From the NCBI RefSeq assembly GCF_000585355.1, contig NZ_KK073873.1:1638703-1702702 (forward strand): a DNA stretch of 64,000 bases, given 5' to 3'. The position numbers and the translations under genes are program-made. Of the stretch, positions 35,800-44,769 are shown in pieces; position 1 is the stretch's first letter; every line of letters begins with the position of its first letter. This DNA comes from Xylanibacter oryzae DSM 17970. Lineage in GTDB: Bacteria > Bacteroidota > Bacteroidia > Bacteroidales > Bacteroidaceae. The notes under the pieces were generated by a model. That model saw only the letters and a list, made by a program, of their open reading frames with translations, was not told the origin of the DNA and searched no databases.

Positions 35800-38700
35800 A
35801 TGAAAAATAAACATATATTACTGCTTCTTTTGCTATTGATTGTCTCTATGGGCAAAGGATTTGCTCAAGAAACATTAAAAGCAGCAGGAATGATTATGGA
35901 TGAAAAAGGAGAACCTCTAATTGGGGCAACTATCTCCGTAAAAAATAAGCCAACGCATGCTGCAATCACCGACATGGATGGTCATTTCAGTTTGATTGGT
36001 ATTACGCCAAATAGTACTATTGTTATATCTTATATAGGATATGACAAACAAGAAATCCCAATTAGCAAGAACAATGAAAGGATGAGAATTGCCTTAAAAC
36101 AAAGTTCTGGAATGATGGACGAAGTTGTGGTAACATCATCAGGAAAAATACAGAAAAAGATTAATGTTACAGGTGCGATAACGTCTGTAGACGTTAACGA
36201 GCTGAAAGTTCCCGGAACTTCGATTTCTAATATGCTTGGTGGTCGTGTTCCAGGTATTATATCTGTAAACCGCAGTGGAGAACCCGGTAGCGATTTCTCT
36301 GAATTCTGGGTTCGTGGTATTAGCACATTTGGAGCCGGACAAGGTGCGTTAGTATTAATTGATGGTATTGAAGGTGATATTAATACTCTTGATCCTGAAG
36401 ATATTGAAAGTTTCTCTATTCTCAAGGATGCCTCATCAACAGCCGTTTATGGTGTACGTGGAGCCAATGGCGTTATTTTAGTAAGTACAAAAAAAGGTAA
36501 AGCCGGAAAGTTGAACTTGCAAGTTAAAGCCAATGCCGGTCTGTCATACTCTCCAAGAATGCCCGAATATGTAAATGCTGCAACTTATGCATCATTGGCT
36601 AATGAAGCATCTGTATCACGTGGAGGTATTCCTATATATTCTGATGTAGACCTTTCTCTCTTTGCTAATCATGAAGATCCTGATCTACATCCTGATGTAA
36701 ATTGGCGTGATGTTATACTCAGAGACTATACTTGGAATCGTCAGTATTTTCTAAGTGCATCAGGTGGTGGTCAAGTAGCTCGTTATTATATTTCTGCCGG
36801 TTACATGAAGAAGGATGCTATTTTCAAACAGGACAAGAGTGCTCATATGTACAACACTAATGTTGATTATAACAAATTTAATTTCCGTGCTAATGTAGAT
36901 GTGAACGTTACTCCTACTACAAAACTATCATTGAATGAGGAGAGTGTAATCGTAACACAAAATTTCCCTGGTTATGGTGACAACAGTCAGTTACTTTGGG
37001 AAGCTCAGTCTAATCTGACACCTGTTACAGTTCCTTTAATGTATACAACAGGAGAGGCTCCTGGTTATGGAACAGATAAATCTACTGTCAGTCCTTATGT
37101 TCTATTAAATATGACCGGTTATAAAACAAGATTTCAAAACAACAACAAAATAACAATGCAACTGGATCAGGACTTAAAAGTTATTACTCCAGGACTTTCA
37201 TTTACAGGATTGGTAAATATTGACACTAACAGTTCTTTATTACAGTCTCGCGAGAAATCTCCAGCTATTTATTATGCCAACGGTCGTAAACGAGATGGAA
37301 CTCTTGACCTTGAAAAGATGACAGAGTATAAAGATCCTACATATAGTAGCGAGACATATACTGACAGAAAATACTATTTTGAATTCCGAATAAATTATGA
37401 TCGTGTCTTTAATAAAGTCCATCGTGTAGGCGGACTTATCAATGGATACTGGAGTGACTATATTTCATCAAGTTATAATCAGTTGCTTACTGCTATTCCA
37501 AAGAGATATAATAGTTATGCCAGCCGTTTTACATATGCATATAATGATACTTATATGGCAGAGGTAAATGTTGGTTATAGCGGTTCTGAGGCTTTTGAAA
37601 AAGGACAAAAATATGGTTGGTTTCCTGCTTTTTCTCTAGGATGGGCACCAACGCAGTATAATTGGTATCGCGACCATAAGTTTTTCGTAAATTATCTTAA
37701 ATTCCGTGCATCTTATGGTATAGTAGGTAACGACCGTTTAACATCTGATAATTCTGTACGTTTCCCTTATCTTACATTGATCGGGCAGACGGGTTCTGGC
37801 ATTTGGAACAATGGTAATGGTGTTACAGAAACTCAGGTCGGGTCGAACAACTTACGTTGGGAGAAAGCAATCAAATATAACTTTGGTATAGATGCACGAT
37901 TCTTTAATGAGCGTTTTGACATGACAGTAGACTTCTATAAAGATGTTCGTTCCGGTATTTATCAACAACGTCAAAGTATTCCTGAAGAAATGGGATTGGT
38001 TACATTACCATGGGCAAACGTAGGAAAGATGAAGAGTTGGGGTATTGATGGACATATATCTTATACTCAGCCTTTAGGTAACAACGATAAGTATCTTGTT
38101 TTACGTGCAAACCTTACACAATCAAAGAATGAAATTATAAATTTTGAAGAAGATATAAAGAAATATCCTTACCAGTCTGCAAGAGGATACCAGAGTGGTA
38201 TTAACCGTGGACTTATATCATTAGGATTATTCAAAGATCAGAACGACATAAACAATAGTCCTCACCAAGAGTTCGGTAGTTATCTACCCGGTGATATCAA
38301 ATACAAGGATGTCAATGGTGATGGAGTTGTAAACTGGGATGATATGGTTCCATTGAAATACTCTTATGTACCACAGATCCAATATGGTTTCGCAACAGAA
38401 TTCAACTGGAAGAACTTCAACATCAGCGTTCTTTTTGAGGGCGTAAGCAGAGTAACTTACTTCAGGGGTGATAATATGTACCAACCATTCTCAAAGGGCA
38501 AAGTCGGTAACGTTATTACGGATTTTGCAGATCCCGCAAATCGTTGGATTTCAAGAGATGTATCTGGCGATCCTGCAACAGAAAATCCAAATGCAAAATA
38601 TCCAAGACTCTCATATAACGGCAATAGTAATAACAGCATGTCTTCTACATTCTGGCTGGCTGATGGCAGTTACCTTCGTCTAAAGAATGTCCAACTGTCA

Positions 38701-38883
38701 TATACATTCAGAAACAAGTGTTTAAGAACATGCGGAATAAACAGGGCTGTTTTAAGTCTGATAGGTGATAATTTGGCAATATTCTCAAAAGAGAAACTGC
38801 TTGACCCTGCACAAGCCGGAAGTAATGGTACTGCATATCCAAATCAAAGAGTTTACACACTACAACTTAATGTTTCATTCTAA
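35800..38883 (+). CDS. SusC/RagA-family TonB-dependent transporter (operon 3)
   Basis: This is a 1027-residue outer-membrane transporter with a signal peptide ending GKGFAQE near residue 23. The CarboxypepD_reg-like domain (GMIMDEKGEPLIGATISVKN) is complete. The plug carries MMDEVVVTSSGKIQKKINVT, LVLIDGIEGDINTLDPEDIE and VYGVRGANGVILVSTKKGKA. The barrel ends YTLQLNVSF. It is 13 bp before its SusD. It is nearer in its plug signature to the first SusC of PUL1 than to the one in operon 2 (judged by eye). Confidence 0.94.
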   Translation: MKNKHILLLLLLLIVSMGKGFAQETLKAAGMIMDEKGEPLIGATISVKNKPTHAAITDMDGHFSLIGITPNSTIVISYIGYDKQEIPISKNNERMRIALKQSSGMMDEVVVTSSGKIQKKINVTGAITSVDVNELKVPGTSISNMLGGRVPGIISVNRSGEPGSDFSEFWVRGISTFGAGQGALVLIDGIEGDINTLDPEDIESFSILKDASSTAVYGVRGANGVILVSTKKGKAGKLNLQVKANAGLSYSPRMPEYVNAATYASLANEASVSRGGIPIYSDVDLSLFANHEDPDLHPDVNWRDVILRDYTWNRQYFLSASGGGQVARYYISAGYMKKDAIFKQDKSAHMYNTNVDYNKFNFRANVDVNVTPTTKLSLNEESVIVTQNFPGYGDNSQLLWEAQSNLTPVTVPLMYTTGEAPGYGTDKSTVSPYVLLNMTGYKTRFQNNNKITMQLDQDLKVITPGLSFTGLVNIDTNSSLLQSREKSPAIYYANGRKRDGTLDLEKMTEYKDPTYSSETYTDRKYYFEFRINYDRVFNKVHRVGGLINGYWSDYISSSYNQLLTAIPKRYNSYASRFTYAYNDTYMAEVNVGYSGSEAFEKGQKYGWFPAFSLGWAPTQYNWYRDHKFFVNYLKFRASYGIVGNDRLTSDNSVRFPYLTLIGQTGSGIWNNGNGVTETQVGSNNLRWEKAIKYNFGIDARFFNERFDMTVDFYKDVRSGIYQQRQSIPEEMGLVTLPWANVGKMKSWGIDGHISYTQPLGNNDKYLVLRANLTQSKNEIINFEEDIKKYPYQSARGYQSGINRGLISLGLFKDQNDINNSPHQEFGSYLPGDIKYKDVNGDGVVNWDDMVPLKYSYVPQIQYGFATEFNWKNFNISVLFEGVSRVTYFRGDNMYQPFSKGKVGNVITDFADPANRWISRDVSGDPATENPNAKYPRLSYNGNSNNSMSSTFWLADGSYLRLKNVQLSYTFRNKCLRTCGINRAVLSLIGDNLAIFSKEKLLDPAQAGSNGTAYPNQRVYTLQLNVSF

Positions 38884-38896
38884 CTATACAAATATC

Positions 38897-40906
38897 ATGA
38901 ATATTTTTGATAAAAATAAAATAAGAACTGGTTTCGTTGGCAAAATTGCCATAATAGTAACAGCATTTGTCACTATTTTATTGTCTAGTTCGTGTGAGCA
39001 ATATCTAGACATTGAAAAATATGTATACGACCAGACCACACTAGATTCCATATTTCTTTCTCGTACTCGTACTGAAGAATATCTTAATGGTGCTGCTGCT
39101 CTATTATATGATGAATCAGTACAAACAGGTAGTGAATGGGGATACACCCCGGCTCTTCCTAGTGGACTAGGTTCTGATGAAGCTATAATTCCATTTGTAC
39201 TTCCAGGTAATTCAATACTCTACGATGAAGTAAAAGAGACTGATTCTAAATTCAATCCATGGCCACAATGTTATCAAGGCATACGCAAAGCTAATATCGT
39301 ATTGCAAAATATAAATAAGAATACGGAGCTTACTACGATGGAAAAAAATGATTTTATGGGCCGTGCTTATTTCCTTAGAGCTTATTTTTACTTTTATTTA
39401 GTAAGAATGTATGGCCCAGTAGTTATTTTACCGGATATTCCATTTGAAACTGACGAAGACGTATCTGCGGCTTCAATAGAGCGTTCTACGTATGATGATT
39501 GTGTAACAAAGATATGTGCAGACTTTGATAAAGCTGCCAGCATGTTGCCTATAGAGAGAATAGAGTCTCAACAATATCTGCCTACTAGAGGAGCTGCTTT
39601 GGCTCTCAAGGCCAGAACAGAACTTTATGCTGCGAGTCCCTTGGTTAATGGAAATAGTTATTATTCAGATTGGAAAACATCTGATGGACGTAATTTTATC
39701 AATCAAACAGCTGATAATACTAAATGGGGTAAAGCCGCTGCATCATTTAAAAGTGTCATAGATTTAAACAGATATGCATTAAATACAGTATTAAAAATAG
39801 ACAACAGTAAGGGAACAGGTACGTTACCTCTGCCTTCAACTGTATCAAGTGCAGATTTCCCTGATGGCGCGGGTAATATAGATCCTTATAAGTCTTACAA
39901 GACATTGTTTGATGGAACTTATCAGCCATATATAATGAAAGAATATATTTACTATTGCCCTAATGGAATGGCCGGAAATGGGGATTATCGTCTTATTAAT
40001 CCTGATAAACTTGGTGGAAACGCAACATTCAGTGTTACTCTTGATATGATAGATCAATATCGAATGGCTGATGGACGTGATTTCAGCCAAGCTACAGAAA
40101 CAGAGAAATCAGGAGATGCTGTTGGCGCTGATAAAACATTTTCATCAGACTATTTGCTTTCTGCAGAACGTGCGCATCGCGACGACGGACGTGAGCCTCG
40201 TTTTTATGCCAGTATAGGCTTCAATGCTTGTATATGGCCAACTACATCTCATCGCGATGGTCTTTCAAGTGGTACTCGTAATTATATCTGTGACTACTAT
40301 TATGGAGGAAGTGGCTCTAACCTTAATGATAACAACTGCCGTAACCGTACCGGATACACAAATAGGAAATATATTAATCAAGATGACTGTATCTTCTGGA
40401 ATGGTGTACTAAAAGCAAAAACATATCCTATAATACGTTATGCTGAAGTATTATTAGGTTATGTTGAAGCTCTGAATGAAATTGAAGGTTCGTATAAAGA
40501 TGAAACTAGTAATCAAATATTCACTCGTGACGTTAATCAGATTGTTAAATATTTCAATATGATTCGCTATCGTGCAGGTCAGCCGGGTATCACAGCTGCT
40601 GACGCTTCCGACAAGGACAATATGCGTAAACTTATCAAGCACGAACGCCTTATCGAATTTGCATTTGAGGGTCAGCGCTATTGGGATTTACGTAGATGGA
40701 AAGATGCATACGATGCATACAACCGTCCCATACGAGGATTAGATGTTAGTGCACGTGAATCTCAACGCACTCAATTCTATACAGAACGTATTTGGAATAC
40801 AGAAAAATGTATGAAACGCGAATTTACTAACAAAATGTATTTTTGGCCTTTGGATCGTAATGTGCTAAGTAAGAATGGAAAACTTAAGCAAAATCCAGGA
40901 TGGTGA
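38897..40906 (+). CDS. SusD/RagB-family glycan-binding lipoprotein (operon 3)
   Basis: This is a 669-residue lipoprotein with lipobox SSSC. The open frame extends upstream into SusC through non-ATG codons, but the ATG at 38897 is the first that gives a signal sequence. SusD features are RAYFLRAYFYFYLVRMYGPVVIL, LPTRGAALALKARTELYAASPL, KHERLIEFAFEGQRYWDLRRW and the C-terminal KMYFWPLDRN...KLKQNPGW. It is long for the family, as is the first SusD of PUL1. It binds the imported glycan with the preceding SusC. Confidence 0.93.
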   Translation: MNIFDKNKIRTGFVGKIAIIVTAFVTILLSSSCEQYLDIEKYVYDQTTLDSIFLSRTRTEEYLNGAAALLYDESVQTGSEWGYTPALPSGLGSDEAIIPFVLPGNSILYDEVKETDSKFNPWPQCYQGIRKANIVLQNINKNTELTTMEKNDFMGRAYFLRAYFYFYLVRMYGPVVILPDIPFETDEDVSAASIERSTYDDCVTKICADFDKAASMLPIERIESQQYLPTRGAALALKARTELYAASPLVNGNSYYSDWKTSDGRNFINQTADNTKWGKAAASFKSVIDLNRYALNTVLKIDNSKGTGTLPLPSTVSSADFPDGAGNIDPYKSYKTLFDGTYQPYIMKEYIYYCPNGMAGNGDYRLINPDKLGGNATFSVTLDMIDQYRMADGRDFSQATETEKSGDAVGADKTFSSDYLLSAERAHRDDGREPRFYASIGFNACIWPTTSHRDGLSSGTRNYICDYYYGGSGSNLNDNNCRNRTGYTNRKYINQDDCIFWNGVLKAKTYPIIRYAEVLLGYVEALNEIEGSYKDETSNQIFTRDVNQIVKYFNMIRYRAGQPGITAADASDKDNMRKLIKHERLIEFAFEGQRYWDLRRWKDAYDAYNRPIRGLDVSARESQRTQFYTERIWNTEKCMKREFTNKMYFWPLDRNVLSKNGKLKQNPGW

Positions 40907-40924
40907 TTTTAAATAAATAATAAT

Positions 40925-41851
40925 ATGAAAAAAATTAATTATATATTGATAATTATATCAGCCTTTGTGCTGTATGGATGCGATCAAACTATTCCAATGG
41001 AAAAAGATTTGTATCCTCAAAGTGTCTATTTAGTAGGAGCAAAGAACAAAATTATAGACCGTCCACTTAATATTGGTTATGCCAATGATACGGTTTATGC
41101 TTCTGTTGCTATAAGTGGTTCGAGACCTATTAATGATGATGTAACTGTTGGTATTGAAGAATCTCCTGAATGTGTAACAGAGTATAATAAGAAAGAATTA
41201 GGTTCTAATGATATTCTATACAAATATCTCGAAAAAGGCACATACAGTTTTCCTCAAAAAGACGTAGTTGTAAAGAAAGGTGACGTATACGCTACATATC
41301 CTATACTTATAAACCCTGCGTCACTTCATGTTGATTCGCTATATATGCTGGCATTCAAATTGGACTCAACTACAATGTATCAATTAGCTAAAGAGGACAC
41401 TGTAGTTCTAGTGCGTTTAAATACAATGAATAAGTATTCTGGATTATATTATATGGACGGAGTTATCAAACCGGCTGATAATCCAAATGATTCCATTATA
41501 TATAAATCTCCTCGAAATCTTCAGGCTGTATACGATGGAAAAACAGTGAGAATGTATCATCAGAAAAATGAATGGTCAAAGGGCGCTACTGATTATCGTC
41601 CGGGATTTTGTTTTACTATTACGATCAATGATGACAACAGTTGTACATTAAAATCGTGGGATAAATTTAAACTTATAAGTGGCGGTGGAAAATATTATCC
41701 CGATATGAAAGTTTACGATTTATGGTACACTTTTGAAGAAGATGGGGTTATAAAGAAAACAAGGGGCTTCTTGTACAAGGAACGTTCTAATGATGACGAG
41801 ACACGTAAAATTAATGATTGGATGGACGAAAACAGGAAATACGATTATTGA
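40925..41851 (+). CDS. DUF1735/DUF4361-like surface glycan-binding lipoprotein
   Basis: This is a 308-residue lipoprotein with lipobox YGC (about Cys19). The N-terminal domain (VYASVAISGSRPINDDVTVGIEESPECVTEYNKK, then FPQKDVVVKKGDVYATYPILI) is the beta-sandwich pattern of DUF1735, and the C-terminal part (YSGLYYMDGVIKPAD, FCFTITINDDNSCTL, YYPDMKVYDLWYTFEEDG) resembles DUF4361. Proteins of this type act as surface glycan-binding proteins beside SusC/SusD. It ends operon 3, 18 bp after SusD, with a terminator about 100 bp downstream. Confidence 0.8.
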   Translation: MKKINYILIIISAFVLYGCDQTIPMEKDLYPQSVYLVGAKNKIIDRPLNIGYANDTVYASVAISGSRPINDDVTVGIEESPECVTEYNKKELGSNDILYKYLEKGTYSFPQKDVVVKKGDVYATYPILINPASLHVDSLYMLAFKLDSTTMYQLAKEDTVVLVRLNTMNKYSGLYYMDGVIKPADNPNDSIIYKSPRNLQAVYDGKTVRMYHQKNEWSKGATDYRPGFCFTITINDDNSCTLKSWDKFKLISGGGKYYPDMKVYDLWYTFEEDGVIKKTRGFLYKERSNDDETRKINDWMDENRKYDY

Positions 41852-41948
41852 ATTTATTTATAAGTAATCAATTAATATGAATTTCGGATGTTTAATGGAT
41901 AAACATGACGTGAAGACAGATTAAACATTCTTCTTATTCTCTCTAAAA

Positions 41949-41977
41949 AATGAGCTCGGTTTTATACCGAGCTCATT
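41949..41977. terminator. Terminator after operon 3
   Basis: The arms AATGAGCTCGGT and ACCGAGCTCATT form a perfect 12-bp stem with a 5-nt loop, followed by an A/T-rich tail. Confidence 0.88.
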
Positions 41978-42038
41978 GTATTTAACTCTAGTTTTATCAT
42001 GGTGTGTAACATAATTTGGTGGCTAAGTAGTTTCCTGT

Positions 42039-42607
42039 TAAAAAAACATTTTCAAACCTCAACCTCACTAAAACAGCATAAGTATATGTATATAAATAAG
42101 TTATATGCAGTGAGGTTTAGTGAGGTTAATCTCACTAATATCAAAATATTATATATGATAGGTAAATCAGGAATACTTTTATAATTGTGTAAAGTGTTTC
42201 CGTAAAGATTTGAATAATCTGTATAGATAATAAGTAAATATAACCACAAAGACATATAGAGAATCATTTGCAGAGCTATATCTAGACTTTTAAAAACAAC
42301 TTATTTCAATAGACAAATCAACTTATTTTACTCAACAAAACAAGTTGATTTGTCTATCAAAACAAGTTGTTTTGTTTATTTACATCTATGCTTTTGCTAG
42401 CACAAGATATTGCTATACAAGAGATATCCTTGCAACTATATTTAATGTATCATTAAGAACCAAATTAATTAATCATTCAACCACCTTTGGAAAAAGACAC
42501 AGTGAGGTTTAGTGAGGTTACAAAACAAAACCTCACTGCATATAACTTATTTATATACATATACTTATGCTGTTTTAGTGAGGTTGAGGTTTGAAAATGT
42601 TTTTTTA
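42039..42607. mobile_element. 569-bp element with perfect 80-bp terminal inverted repeats (MITE-like or invertible segment)
   Basis: The left arm 42039-42118 and right arm 42528-42607 are perfect reverse complements over 80 bp, checked base by base. The 409-bp interior has no gene. Near its middle, ATAGACAAATCAACTT (42309-42324) and its complement (42342-42357) form another perfect stem, extended by AAAACAACTT/AAGTTGTTTT. The heptamer AGTGAGG occurs seven times, and a 21-bp block is directly repeated at 42108 and 42500. No target-site duplication is evident at the outer ends. The nature (non-autonomous transposon, inverton, or structured RNA) is inference. Confidence 0.8.
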
Positions 42608-42924
42608 TAATGTAATTCGTATAATTGCTTTAAACAGTTTTTTTCTATGATCTATAAAATTCAACGTGGTGTATCCTGTAAATAGCCTGATAAAAACTAA
42701 TGTATAAGCAATAAAATTAAAGCTCTAATAACATTTATTTTTAGAACATCAAGAATACTGTAAATTAAAATATATGACTTACATAAGAATCACGCCAATT
42801 GTCGGATAAATCTACTTAAGTAGGAGTATTCTAACATCATCATATAATAATGAACATTAGTAGCCATTATATCATTCAAGGCACATTTTTTAATTGTATA
42901 ATGTTTTATATGATAAAAAAGTAT

Positions 42925-42932
42925 TATATTTG
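42925..42932 (+). promoter_or_regulatory. Candidate -7 box (TATATTTG) of the sppA operon
   Basis: TATATTTGC lies 37 bp before the chosen sppA ATG. The frame's earlier non-ATG codons overlap this box, which supports the later start. Confidence 0.6.
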
Positions 42933-42968
42933 CATTTTATAATTCGTAGAAACAAAACACAGCTAAAA

Positions 42969-44744
42969 ATGAAAGATTTTTTCAAGTATACACTTGCCAC
43001 CATAACCGGCATAGTAGCATTAGTAGTAATAACAGGAATTTTTGCACTGATTAGCATCGTAGGTATGATTTCAACCGGTGAGTCTTCCCAAAAAGTAAAA
43101 GACAATTCGGTATTTGTATTGAAATTATCGGGTGATATGGAAGAAAGATCTCAGGATAATTTTTTATCTGAATTATCTGATGACACTAATACTATCGGAC
43201 TTGATGATGTTCTTAAAGCTATAGACAATGCAAAAAAGAACAATAAAATAAAGGGTATTTATATAGAAGCCGGTACTTTCTCACCTGACTCATATGCATC
43301 ACTTCAGGCTATGAGAAATGCTCTTAATGATTTCAAGAAAAGTGGAAAATGGATTATTGCTTATGGAGACGTATATACTCAAGGTGCATATTACGTATGT
43401 TCTGTAGCTAACAAGGTATACCTTAACCCTGTAGGACTTATTGATTGGCATGGTCTTGCAGCAGAACCATATTATATAAAAGACATGCTAGCCAAATTGG
43501 GCGTAAAAGTTCAACTTTTCAAGGTTGGTACTTACAAGAGTATGCCTGAAACATATACTGCTAACAAGATGAGCGACGCTAACCGCGAACAAGTATCTGC
43601 ATACATCAGAGGCATTTGGAATACGGTATGCAATGATGTATCAAAAAGCAGAGGCATCAGAAATGATAAATTGAACAGTTTTGCAGACAATTATATAACA
43701 CTTGCCGACGCTAAAGAATACGTCAGTAATAAGATGGTTGATGGTCTTTTATACAATGAACAGGTAAAAGACAAAATAAAGAAATTGCTTAATACAAATA
43801 GTAAAGATGCTATTAACCAGTTGTCTCTAAACCAAATGACAAACATCAAATCTGACAATAACGATGGTGGCAAAATTGCTGTTTATTATGCATATGGTAA
43901 CGTTGTAAGTTCTGACATTACAGAAGGAGGTTCTCCTTGTATTAGTTCTGAAAAAGTAGATGCTGACCTTGAGAAACTTAAAAATGACGATGATATAAAA
44001 GCCGTTGTTATACGTGTAAACTCTGGTGGTGGAAGTTCTTTTGCATCCGAACAGATATGGCACGCAGTAGAAATGCTGAAAGCAAAGAAACCTGTAGTGA
44101 TATCAATGGGAGGCATGGCTGCATCTGGAGCATACTATCTAAGTTGCGGTGCCAACTGGATTGTTGCTGAACCAACAACACTAACCGGAAGCATAGGCAT
44201 TTTCGGTATGATCCCTGATATAAGCGGTCTACTTACTCAAAAGTTAGGCGTCAGATTTGACGTTGAAAAGACCAATCGCGGAAGTGATTTCGGTTCTATA
44301 GGTCGCCCGTTTAATGTAGATGAGTCAAAGGCATTCCAGGCTAGTATAGACCGAGGATACATACTATTCCGTTCACGCGTAGCAAATGGTCGAAATATGA
44401 AAGTTACAGATGTTGAGAAAATAGCACAAGGACATGTATGGTTGGGCGAGACAGCGATTAAATTACACCTTGTCGACCAACTTGGCGGCATTGACGCAGC
44501 AATAGCAAAAGCAGCGAAACTGGCTAAAATAGATAAGAGCGGATATTATACAGAAAGTTATCCGGAAAAAGTAAGTTGGATAGACCAAATACTTAATTCA
44601 TCACTAAAAAAAGGTAGTAACTATCTTGATGAAAACCTTAAGAGTACATTGGGCGAATATTATGAACCACTTATGCTAGTTAAAAAATTAAATAAGACAG
44701 ACAGGGTTCAGGCTAGAATTCCTTTTGCTGTAAATATAAAATAA
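42969..44744 (+). CDS. sppA: Signal peptide peptidase SppA, 67-kDa type (protease IV)
   Basis: This is a 591-residue inner-membrane serine protease with one N-terminal membrane segment (about residues 8-33) and two tandem SppA domains. The catalytic dyad is visible: Lys190 in FKVGTYKSMPETY and Ser386 in GGMAASGAYYLSC, the arrangement of E. coli SppA. IRVNSGGGSSFASEQIWHA and TGSIGIFGMIPD are further conserved. It degrades signal peptides left in the membrane after secretion. It heads the operon sppA-lpxK-PNP-thiL, 25 bp before lpxK. Confidence 0.95.
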   Translation: MKDFFKYTLATITGIVALVVITGIFALISIVGMISTGESSQKVKDNSVFVLKLSGDMEERSQDNFLSELSDDTNTIGLDDVLKAIDNAKKNNKIKGIYIEAGTFSPDSYASLQAMRNALNDFKKSGKWIIAYGDVYTQGAYYVCSVANKVYLNPVGLIDWHGLAAEPYYIKDMLAKLGVKVQLFKVGTYKSMPETYTANKMSDANREQVSAYIRGIWNTVCNDVSKSRGIRNDKLNSFADNYITLADAKEYVSNKMVDGLLYNEQVKDKIKKLLNTNSKDAINQLSLNQMTNIKSDNNDGGKIAVYYAYGNVVSSDITEGGSPCISSEKVDADLEKLKNDDDIKAVVIRVNSGGGSSFASEQIWHAVEMLKAKKPVVISMGGMAASGAYYLSCGANWIVAEPTTLTGSIGIFGMIPDISGLLTQKLGVRFDVEKTNRGSDFGSIGRPFNVDESKAFQASIDRGYILFRSRVANGRNMKVTDVEKIAQGHVWLGETAIKLHLVDQLGGIDAAIAKAAKLAKIDKSGYYTESYPEKVSWIDQILNSSLKKGSNYLDENLKSTLGEYYEPLMLVKKLNKTDRVQARIPFAVNIK

Positions 44745-44769
44745 CAGATAATAAACGATATTCTATAAG

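Larger units (their letters stand above)
41978..42968. other. Gene-free region containing the palindromic element and the sppA leader
   Basis: No coding frame of merit was found. Apart from the 569-bp inverted-repeat element and the sppA promoter, it is AT-rich; a perfect 12-bp palindrome CTACTTAAGTAG lies at 42812-42823. Confidence 0.7.

Noticed and set aside
38765..38896. Upstream extension of the SusD frame into SusC
   Set aside because: It begins at a non-ATG codon inside the SusC coding sequence; the ATG at 38897 gives a proper lipoprotein signal.
42119..42527. Possible small transposase gene inside the palindromic element
   Set aside because: No frame of useful length or family resemblance; short frames there are AT-rich noise.
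42812..42823. CTACTTAAGTAG palindrome upstream of sppA
   Set aside because: Perfect but short and isolated; 12-bp AT-rich palindromes are expected by chance in such spacer.
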